Shown here: positions 1 to 4,701 of the stretch, piece by piece | How positions within the stretch are numbered: position 1 is the stretch's first letter | How the letters are laid out: every line of letters starts with the position of its first letter | Assembly: GCA_938024025.1 (NCBI GenBank) | Contig: CALJBY010000039.1 | Location: 1 to 6,707 of the forward strand | Length of the DNA: 6,707 nt | Direction of reading: 5' to 3' | Source of the DNA: an uncultured bacterium | Lineage (GTDB): Bacteria > Desulfobacterota > WTBG01 | Translations under genes and position numbers: made by a program | The notes under the pieces: generated by a model | What the model saw: the letters and a program-made list of their open reading frames with translations, nothing else | Told to the model about the DNA's origin: nothing | Database searches by the model: none

Positions 1-342
1 TACGGGAGGGGGGACGACGCGACCGAACCCGGCGGTCAGCTGAATGGAGAGCTTACAACCATGGGAATGGAGCGTTTCCGCAAGCAGACGCATGGAAGCG
101 ATATGCTTGTCAGAGGCCACGTTAAACAAATCCTTTGAAAAGGGCTCCAGGGCCTGGGTTACGAAGGTAGCCTCGGTGGTGATCAGGCCTACTCCACCGG
201 CAGCCCGTGCTTCATAGTAGGCACGATACCGCTCGCTCCAGCTTCCATCAGGCTCGTGCAAGCCATGGGCACCCATTGCTGCCAGGACAATACGGTTTTT
301 GATCTTTAGCTTTCCAATGTAACCAGGCTCTAACAGTTTCAT
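1..342 (-). CDS. Old Yellow Enzyme-family NADH:flavin oxidoreductase, N-terminal part (C-terminus off the left edge)
   Basis: The first 114 residues of an FMN-dependent ene-reductase of the OYE/2,4-dienoyl-CoA reductase/BaiCD group; the reading frame runs off the left edge. The sequence shows the usual start of the TIM barrel: a LKIKNRIVLAAMG strand-1 segment (residues 12-24, KNR then AxM), an ERYRAYYEARAAGGVGLITTEATF segment (37-60) and a SIQLTAGFGR strand (99-108) where the family usually has QLxHxGR. The family reduces activated C=C bonds with NAD(P)H. Long members add FeS and FAD domains, but that part is not visible. I start it at 342 because the in-frame ATG at 351 has no room for a ribosome site, whereas AGGGATGG precedes 342. 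It lies 66 nt downstream of the flavin reductase-like gene on the same strand, so co-transcription is likely. The substrate is unknown; the bilin-reductase-like gene in the same run suggests a conjugated tetrapyrrole as one option. Confidence 0.88.
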   Translation of the reverse strand, partial: MKLLEPGYIGKLKIKNRIVLAAMGAHGLHEPDGSWSERYRAYYEARAAGGVGLITTEATFVTQALEPFSKDLFNVASDKHIASMRLLAETLHSHGCKLSIQLTAGFGRVVPPPV

Positions 343-408
343 CTTTACCATCCCTTTTCTCTGTAGCTTGCCTCAGTAAGTGAATATTTCATGGACGTCC
401 CCTGGGTA

Positions 409-1278
409 TTATTTCTCGGAAGAGCGTTTATCCTGCACCTTATCCATAAACTCGGGGGTAATGACCGTGATGCCTTCTTCTTTTGCTGCTGTCACAACTC
501 CCTTGATGACTCTTTTTAAAAATATGTTTGGTACCTTCACTATCTTTGCGCAGGCGGCTTTCTCCCACTTGATGTCAGGATCAAAACGGTCACAGGCGTA
601 CTGGACTACTTCAACGGGGGCCTCCTTAGTGCTGGGCACCGGAAGAGAATAGGGCTTGGAGTGTTTGGTGAACCAGAACTGGATGTTGTCCCGGTAGCCG
701 TAATCAATGGGAACGCGGGGAAATCCTTTCCCCTTCAAAAGGGAATCCTTCCACTTATTCTTCATTATGATTTTGTCAATTGACAGTACCAGGTGTGAAG
801 ACTGTGAGGATGGAATGGGCTGGAGAGGATGCCGCTCGTCCCAGGTGCATTCAAATATTTGAAAGGCTTCATTCACTATATCAGGAAATTTAGAAAGCCC
901 TTCCGGCGGTGGACCGCTCCGCGTTGAGGGCCGCAGGGTAAAGATACTGTTTTTCATCTTCTCTTCGGTTGTTTCGCCGGGATAACCAAGCAGGACGCAG
1001 TTTTTCATGTACTTCTTCTTGTCAGGGATGAAGTTGAGGGAGCAGACTTTGGTCCTGACAATATTCTGGGCGGTATTGCTGTCGCTTCGGGCTATCAGCA
1101 CCATGGCATGACTTTCCCCTCCGGGGACGACGAGATAGGGAAAGCACAGGGAATAGGGTCCCAGGTTGGTGGTGCCGGATTCATTTAATGTGCTGACCAG
1201 AAGCACCGGCATGGGGAAAAAACTGGACGTCTGATAAAAATTATCTAAGATACGGACATCGACAAATTCTTGGGACAT
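409..1278 (-). CDS. Flavin reductase-like (FMN-binding split barrel) protein with C-terminal PCP_red domain
   Basis: A 289-residue protein. Residues 1 to about 210 resemble the flavin reductase-like, FMN-binding split-barrel family: PMPVLLVSTLN near 23, NLGPYSLCFPYLV at 38-50, then VLIARSDSNTAQNIVRTKVCSLNFIP at 60-85. Such proteins bind FMN and either supply reduced flavin or act as flavoprotein reductases. Residues about 236-285 (IKWEKAA, KIVKVPNIFLKRVIKG, AKEEGITVITPEFMD) fit the PCP_red pattern: W-EA, then V-P-F-R, then A-G-IT. That small helical domain is best known from the C-terminus of the light-independent protochlorophyllide reductase B subunit, and also occurs in other proteins. I chose the start at 1278, not the upstream in-frame ATG at 1290, because GGAGG lies 5 nt before 1278 and inside the longer version. 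It sits between the bilin reductase-like gene and the OYE gene, all leftward. The substrate is unknown. Confidence 0.8.
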   Translation of the reverse strand: MSQEFVDVRILDNFYQTSSFFPMPVLLVSTLNESGTTNLGPYSLCFPYLVVPGGESHAMVLIARSDSNTAQNIVRTKVCSLNFIPDKKKYMKNCVLLGYPGETTEEKMKNSIFTLRPSTRSGPPPEGLSKFPDIVNEAFQIFECTWDERHPLQPIPSSQSSHLVLSIDKIIMKNKWKDSLLKGKGFPRVPIDYGYRDNIQFWFTKHSKPYSLPVPSTKEAPVEVVQYACDRFDPDIKWEKAACAKIVKVPNIFLKRVIKGVVTAAKEEGITVITPEFMDKVQDKRSSEK

Positions 1279-1282
1279 ATGA

Positions 1283-1288
1283 TCCTCC
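1283..1288 (-). promoter_or_regulatory. Ribosome binding site that fixes the start of the flavin reductase-like gene
   Basis: GGAGGA on the minus strand, 4-5 nt before the ATG at 1278. It overlaps the alternative ATG at 1290, so 1278 is the better start. Confidence 0.75.
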
Positions 1289-1366
1289 ATTGCAGTTACG
1301 TGCTATGCCTGAATTTAGGTTTTTACGCAACTAAATCTGAGAATTTCTTTTTCAGATATATTTGCG

Positions 1367-1416
1367 GTAGGAGCGGCTTTGAGCCGCGAATGCATCGGGC
1401 ATGAATGCGCTCCTAC
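1367..1416. repeat. REP-like palindromic repeat between two operon genes
   Basis: A 50-bp palindromic unit. The outer arms GTAGGAGCG (1367-1375) and CGCTCCTAC (1408-1416) are perfect 9-bp inverted repeats. A second perfect hairpin, GCGGCT-TTG-AGCCGC (1373-1387), is nested in the left half. The GTAGGAGCGGCTT...AGCCGCGA wording matches the general style of dispersed REP-type elements in proteobacteria. It lies in the 170-nt gap between the bilin reductase-like gene and the flavin reductase-like gene, where such hairpins can protect the 3' end of the upstream message or damp downstream expression. Only one copy is present here, so its dispersed nature is inferred. Confidence 0.7.
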
Positions 1417-1448
1417 AGAAGTTTGAAATATGTTTGCCTGGATATAAC

Positions 1449-2156
1449 CTAAAAGAGAAGCGCAAGCAGCTTTTCTGCCTTCTCTTTTCCTAAGGCCTTC
1501 TTGAGCGGTCCTTCCCCGGGATCATTTTCCAGCATAATTTCCAGCATATCTTTTTTTCTACCATTTAGGAGTTCCATGTAGGAGGGGTCGGCCTTTTCTG
1601 TTTCGGACCATAGTTTAGTATAAAGGTTTAGATAGTCAGTGGTAATATCCAGGGATGTTTCCTCGATATTTTCTACGTCATATTTGATCTTTCCAAAGGT
1701 ATAAAAGGGTGAGAGCATTACCCGGTGCCAGAGGTATTTCTCAGGTCTCATTCCCTCAATGTCCTTATATTTCTCCCAGATTTCTTCCATTGGGGCCATG
1801 TATTTTTCCAGATACTCCATATCGCGGCCGCAATCTGCCAGTGGAATGAGATCGACCCTAAAACTGAGATGATTGACTGCCTGAACAACTTCCGAGGTAA
1901 AGATGGGAAGCGGGTATTCATCCTCAGGGACGATGGTAGTGGCCCATACAATAAGCTTTCCCCCCATAATATCTGCTTTAATGGTGACGATTTTGTCTAA
2001 CTTGTCCGCCTTAAAACAGCGCATGGTGTGGGTCATCATTTCAGTTTCAATCTTTTCAAATTGGGTAATGTCATCTCCCCGGTAGGTGGTCATAGGTGTT
2101 GGATTGAGTGGTGTCAATGCTTCGATGATGCGGTCGGTGTAAGCAATAGTCTGCAT
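1449..2156 (-). CDS. Divergent ferredoxin-dependent bilin reductase (FDBR) family protein
   Basis: A 235-residue protein, close to the 230-260 of cyanobacterial FDBRs (PcyA, PebA, PebS), which use ferredoxin to reduce biliverdin and related bilins. By eye three blocks align with PcyA: VPEDEYPLPIFTSEVVQ (76-92) with the YGLPLFGCDIV block; LSFRVDLIPL (97-106) with the following strand; and the C-terminal MLENDPGEGPLKKALGKEKAEKLLALLF (208-235), the N-D-P...L...G...LF ending typical of FDBRs. The PcyA catalytic Asp105 aligns with Glu89, and the position of its His88 holds a small residue, so the enzyme is either a bilin reductase of altered specificity or acts on another open-chain tetrapyrrole, as the related plant RCCR does. 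The in-frame ATG at 2294 would add 46 residues but has no ribosome site; GGGAGGG lies 10 nt before 2156. First gene of a leftward run. The family call rests on visual alignment only. Confidence 0.72.
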   Translation of the reverse strand: MQTIAYTDRIIEALTPLNPTPMTTYRGDDITQFEKIETEMMTHTMRCFKADKLDKIVTIKADIMGGKLIVWATTIVPEDEYPLPIFTSEVVQAVNHLSFRVDLIPLADCGRDMEYLEKYMAPMEEIWEKYKDIEGMRPEKYLWHRVMLSPFYTFGKIKYDVENIEETSLDITTDYLNLYTKLWSETEKADPSYMELLNGRKKDMLEIMLENDPGEGPLKKALGKEKAEKLLALLF

Positions 2157-2430
2157 GTCTTGTCTTCCCTCCCTGTTTTCTAGCTTTCCAGGTTCTGAAT
2201 AGTCCAGCAGGCGTCCCGGTCTATGGGGAGAGTATTCCCTTCGCCTGCCACCTTTTGGACTAAAAAAAAGGGCGGCCACGTATATTTTATCCATACTGTG
2301 TGACAGCCCGGTCTTTTACAAAAACGTTTTCCGAGGGATGTTGCTAGTCTGGTTCAGTGTCTGCATAGAATAATAGTTCTCAACCATTCGCGGACTCATA
2401 ACGTAATGTAAGAGTTAACATTCTCAATTC
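2157..2430 (-). promoter_or_regulatory. Long structured 5' leader of the leftward operon
   Basis: If transcription starts near 2430, as the promoter predicts, about 270 nt precede the start codon. In transcript order the leader has a loose stem (2379-2385 with 2351-2357, one mismatch), a GC-rich stretch running into U8 (2269-2262), then a two-part stem: AGTCC/GGACT (2257-2261 with 2201-2205) enclosing perfect GCAGGCG/CGCCTGC (2242-2248 with 2207-2213), followed by the ribosome site at 2167-2173. The order of a U-tract and then a strong stem suggests attenuation or an unrecognised cis-acting RNA. It matches no riboswitch class I can name. Confidence 0.4.
2405..2422. promoter_or_regulatory. Candidate operator dyad between divergent promoters
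   Basis: AATGT (2405-2409) and ACATT (2418-2422) form a 5-bp dyad with an 8-bp centre. It covers the -35 box of the rightward promoter and lies just inside the leftward transcript, where one repressor could shut both. No regulator gene for it is evident in the window. Confidence 0.3.
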
Positions 2431-2444
2431 GCTGCATTTATAGT
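2415..2444 (+). promoter_or_regulatory. Candidate sigma70-type promoter for the hydroxylase gene
   Basis: TTAACA (2415-2420, 5 of 6 to TTGACA), 18-nt spacer, TATAGT (2439-2444, 5 of 6 to TATAAT). The predicted start is near 2451, giving a leader of about 55 nt to the GTG at 2505. Its -10 box overlaps the -10 box of the leftward promoter. Confidence 0.45.
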
Positions 2445-2465
2445 AAAAGTGTGCTACATTGTCAA
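2437..2465 (-). promoter_or_regulatory. Near-consensus sigma70-type promoter of the leftward operon
   Basis: On the minus strand TTGACA (2465-2460, 6 of 6), a 17-nt spacer, then TATAAA (2442-2437, 5 of 6). This is the best promoter match found in the window and faces the bilin reductase-like gene. It also argues that the long version of the rightward hydroxylase ORF, which would begin inside it at 2451, is not translated from there. Confidence 0.65.
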
Positions 2466-2488
2466 GGGAGAAAAAGGAAAACTAACCA

Positions 2489-2497
2489 ATGGGATAG
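2489..2497 (+). other. Two-codon mini-ORF in the hydroxylase leader
   Basis: ATG GGA TAG, preceded by AAGGA (2474-2478) at 10 nt spacing and ending 7 nt before the GTG at 2505. The only good ribosome site of the leader points to this start-stop pair, so ribosomes might reinitiate at the GTG. It could also be chance. Confidence 0.25.
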
Positions 2498-2504
2498 TAC
2501 TGCC

Positions 2505-3305
2505 GTGGACCACGAGATAACCATAAGGGTCAGCTTCTTTTTCGGTATTTTTCTGCTCCTTTCACTGGGAGAACTGGGGAAACCACGTCGTGCACTGGTG
2601 ACCGCTAAAAAAGGGCGATGGTTTAACAACCTCATCATCATGCTGATGAACACACTCCTGGTGCGACTCCTCTTCCCCCTGGTACCCGTGACTATGGCCC
2701 TCCTGGCCCGTGAACGGGGATGGGGGTTGTTGAACCAGGTAGAGCTGCCTTACCTGCTTCACGTGGCAGGAGCGGTGCTCGTGCTCGATTTTGTTGTCTA
2801 TCTCCAGCACGTGCTCTTCCACGCGGTTCCCACTCTCTGGCGTTTTCACATCATGCACCATGTGGACCTTGATTTGGATGTCACCTCGGGCATGCGGTTT
2901 CACCCGGTTGAGATTGCTCTCTCAATGGGTATCAAGCTTGTAGCTATCGGTTTGCTTGGCCCGCCAGGACTAGCGGTGCTCATTTTTGAGATCGTCTTAA
3001 ACGGTACCTCGATGTTTAACCACAGTAATATTTTTATTCCCCTGTCCCTGGACCGTTTCCTTCGGCTCTTTATTGTTACACCCGATATGCACCGTGTTCA
3101 CCATTCTGTTATTCTGAAGGAAACGGATAGTAACTACGGCTTTGCGCTGCCCTGGTGGGATTGGCTTCTCGGTACTTACCGGGCCCAACCGGCAAAGGGT
3201 CATGAGGGGATGACGATTGGGAGCTCCCGATTCCTTGATGAGAAACGGCAGAAGTTGTGGTGGTTGCTCCTACTGCTTCCCTTGAGTAAGAAGGCTCAAA
3301 AATAG
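2505..3305 (+). CDS. Fatty acid hydroxylase/sterol desaturase superfamily membrane protein
   Basis: A 266-residue integral membrane di-iron protein. The histidine clusters of the superfamily are clear: HVLFH (102-106), HIMHH (115-119), H133 in FHPVE, H173 in FNHSN, and HRVHH (196-200), which together bind two irons and activate O2 for hydroxylation or desaturation of a lipid. Hydrophobic spans lie near 10-22, 42-66, 85-105 and 143-165, with a short one at the C-terminus (WWLLLLLPL). The stretch NYGFALPWWDWLLGTYRAQP followed by GHEGMTIG is typical of the bacterial subgroup whose substrates are mostly unknown. An upstream in-frame GTG at 2451 would add 18 charged residues but falls at the predicted transcription start. 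GTG 2505 gives the usual family N-terminus, ending in ELGKPRRAL, though its ribosome site is weak. It is divergent from the FDBR operon. An O2-using enzyme here implies that the host meets oxygen at least at times. Confidence 0.9.
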   Translation: MDHEITIRVSFFFGIFLLLSLGELGKPRRALVTAKKGRWFNNLIIMLMNTLLVRLLFPLVPVTMALLARERGWGLLNQVELPYLLHVAGAVLVLDFVVYLQHVLFHAVPTLWRFHIMHHVDLDLDVTSGMRFHPVEIALSMGIKLVAIGLLGPPGLAVLIFEIVLNGTSMFNHSNIFIPLSLDRFLRLFIVTPDMHRVHHSVILKETDSNYGFALPWWDWLLGTYRAQPAKGHEGMTIGSSRFLDEKRQKLWWLLLLLPLSKKAQK

Positions 3306-3349
3306 AGATAGAGAGTGAGGGAGGGGAAGGAATTGTTCGCACCCGACTG

Positions 3350-3454
3350 CTAGAAGAGGGTTTGGAGGAATTGATAGAGGACCCTCATGAGACCGGATAA
3401 CACGAACAGTGAGATGACTACTAAAAAAATGATTCTGAGATGCCGCTGTTTCAT
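3350..3454 (-). CDS. Small single-span membrane protein, 34 residues, unknown function
   Basis: A short ORF reading MKQRHLRIIFLVVISLFVLS and then GLMRVLYQFLQTLF. A basic N-terminus (K2, R4, H5, R7) is followed by one hydrophobic span of about 15-16 residues (8-23) and an amphipathic tail, the layout of a small membrane protein with its N-terminus in the cytoplasm. Its ribosome site, AGGGTGAT ending 3 nt before the ATG, pairs well with the 16S anti-Shine-Dalgarno sequence and is one of the best in the window. It begins 46 nt after the stop of the winged-helix gene on the same strand, so the two probably share a message. It could be a regulator of a membrane partner or a small toxin-like peptide. 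I recognise no homologue. Confidence 0.5.
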   Translation of the reverse strand: MKQRHLRIIFLVVISLFVLSGLMRVLYQFLQTLF

Positions 3455-3500
3455 CTAATCACCCTGTTGAGTGAGGAATTGCTTGATTGCCTTATGTTCA

Positions 3501-4136
3501 CTATCTCTGGTGTGTGATCTGCACATATACGGGTTCAAGCTTCATCAACAGTTTTGATGCACAGGTACTGCCAGCCTTTCCTTTGAGGATCTCCTGAATG
3601 GAATCGAGACAGGGAGCAAGTACGGTGGTCTTCGGTTGTGAGGAGGTCATCTGGGCCTCAATAGTGTGAATATCAGCAGTAAGATCACGCCTTTTTTCTG
3701 GTTCCAGATTAAGTGTATCGATGGATTCCTTGAGCAGCAGGATGAGTGCCTGGACTCGTTCACACGCAGCGTTACTGACCAGCACCTCTTGTGTTCCCGG
3801 CCTGTCTTCTCGCCTCTGTGCATCCTTCCCAGCGCCCGCAGGGATGATGGTATCTAAGGGGGCAAAATGTTTTGTGGGTTTGGCAGGTTGCGCTAATGCC
3901 GCTTCAATCTCAATGAAACCGGCACGTGAAATGCTGATGTCACCGGAACCGCGCCATTTAATGAGTCCCGTATTTTCCAGGTAGTTTATTATGTTTACCG
4001 TTAGTTCCCTGTCGAATCCAAATGTTTCACCTATCGCAAACATGTTGAAAGAGGTATGCTCATTGCCATCTGATAATTTATATAGATGGTTAAGAAATTT
4101 AAAACGGCTCTTTTTTTTCTCTTCTATGTCCAGCAT
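3501..4136 (-). CDS. Winged-helix domain protein with C-terminal helical domain, unknown function
   Basis: A 211-residue hypothetical protein with three parts. Residues about 10-82 read as a winged helix: FKFLNHLYKL, a recognition-type stretch FAIGETFGFDRELTVNIINYLENTGLI, and a GSGDISISRAGFIEIEAAL wing and helix. Residues 83-115 are a Pro/Gly-rich linker. Residues about 120-205 are mainly helical, with LILLLKESIDTLNLEPEKRRDLTADIHTIEAQMTSSQPK (131-169) and CLDSIQEILKGKAG (176-189). A helical block of this EAQ-SPKPK-SI-ILEG style recurs, as I recall, at the end of assorted uncharacterised bacterial proteins, some with DNA-binding parts. The role is unknown; DNA binding is plausible and enzymatic residues are not evident. 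ATG 4136 has only a weak GGGG ribosome site 8-9 nt upstream. It precedes the 34-residue membrane protein on the same strand. Confidence 0.65.
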   Translation of the reverse strand: MLDIEEKKKSRFKFLNHLYKLSDGNEHTSFNMFAIGETFGFDRELTVNIINYLENTGLIKWRGSGDISISRAGFIEIEAALAQPAKPTKHFAPLDTIIPAGAGKDAQRREDRPGTQEVLVSNAACERVQALILLLKESIDTLNLEPEKRRDLTADIHTIEAQMTSSQPKTTVLAPCLDSIQEILKGKAGSTCASKLLMKLEPVYVQITHQR

Positions 4137-4237
4137 GAAAAATACCCCGGTCTTCGCTTTATTTTTCTTCTATCCTCACTCCACCATGCAGCGCTTTGTG
4201 CAGGAGAACGATGAGTTCCCCTACTAGGGATATGCAT

Positions 4238-4267
4238 AATAAAAACATACATTACCTGCAGAGTCAA
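4238..4267 (-). promoter_or_regulatory. Weak candidate promoter for the winged-helix gene
   Basis: Minus-strand TTGACT (4267-4262, 5 of 6) with an 18-nt spacer to TTTATT (4243-4238, 4 of 6); the better hexamer TATTAT (4241-4236) would need a 20-nt spacer. It would give a leader of about 95 nt to 4136. Confidence 0.28.
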
Positions 4268-4373
4268 CCACATACTCTCCCACCCCCGTTCCCCCCATCA
4301 GAGGGTAAGGTCCTGGCTTTACCCCTTCACCGTTCTGTGCTATAGCTAGGGGACAGAAGCCAGATTAATACGG

Positions 4374-4613
4374 AGTTGAATGAGTTGCATTAGTTCTATT
4401 GGTTAGATTCGTTAGCCTGGTTGTAAAACATAATTGCACCGGTAAAAAGATTTGAGGAACTTGAGTGTTGGAAAGACGCGAGAAATGCTGTACAGCTTAT
4501 CTATGAGCTTGCATGTAAATTTCAAGGAAGCTATAACGGTCAACAAAACCGACTAGACAACTTCAACCAATGCAACTAATTTAACAAATGCAACAAATAA
4601 AACCAACTGAACC
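4374..4613. repeat. Degenerate inverted repeat arrays flanking the S23 remnant
   Basis: The left array (4374-4424) is built from GTTGNATTNGTT-like words on the plus strand; the right array (4541-4613) is built from their complements (AACNAATNNAAC-like). AGTTGCATT (4383-4391) and AATGCAACT (4569-4577) are an exact 9-bp inverted pair, and AATGCAAC recurs at 4587-4594, 18 bp after its first copy. The arrays enclose the four-helix-bundle remnant, so RNA of the whole unit could fold into a long imperfect stem. Confidence 0.5.
4433..4579 (+). pseudogene. Decayed S23/four-helix-bundle protein gene, N-terminal remnant
   Basis: Reading from 4433, the frame gives IAPVKRFEELECWKDARNAV followed by QLIYELACKFQ. 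This matches the start of the S23/four-helix-bundle family (xxFEELEVWKxARELVxxIYxLTxxF), whose members are usually near 115-125 residues and are found either inside 23S rRNA intervening sequences or free in the genome. Only about the first 30 residues are recognisable; the frame then runs into the right repeat array and stops at 4577-4579. The codon where a Met is expected is ATT at 4433-4435, so even the start is gone. An internal deletion that kept both flanks explains the layout. No product is expected. Confidence 0.6.
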
Positions 4614-4701
4614 ATGAGTTTTTGCTAGCCTGCCAGCTTGCATGCCCATGGGGTGGTAGCAACGATAGTCGAGAAGCATAGGATCTACAAAAGGAAATAG
4701 G

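Larger units (their letters stand above)
4137..4701. other. Long intergenic region without an intact gene
   Basis: It holds the weak leftward promoter at 4238-4267, a C-rich stretch (4277-4296), two small overlapping inverted repeats (GGGTAA 4303-4308 with TTACCC 4319-4324; CTGGCTT 4313-4319 with AAGCCAG 4357-4363), the S23 gene remnant with its repeat arrays (4374-4613), and about 90 bases before the methyltransferase in which I see only that gene's ribosome site. Confidence 0.6.

Noticed and set aside
380..652. Rightward 90-residue ORF.
   Set aside because: Antisense shadow of the flavin reductase-like gene, with no family resemblance.
2201..2261. Cobalamin riboswitch: the minus-strand wording AGACCGGGACGCCTGCT (2206-2222) resembles a B12 box.
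   Set aside because: The other conserved cobalamin-element blocks do not appear in the expected order upstream, and the box-like bases form part of a local hairpin.
2262..2290. Intrinsic terminator formed by GGCCGCCC followed by U8 on the minus strand.
   Set aside because: I can find only a 4-bp GGGC/GCCC pairing with a large loop; kept only as part of the leader description.
2157..2294. A 46-residue N-terminal extension of the FDBR-like protein starting at 2294.
   Set aside because: No ribosome site before 2294, no match to FDBR N-termini, and a GGGAGGG site precedes the ATG at 2156.
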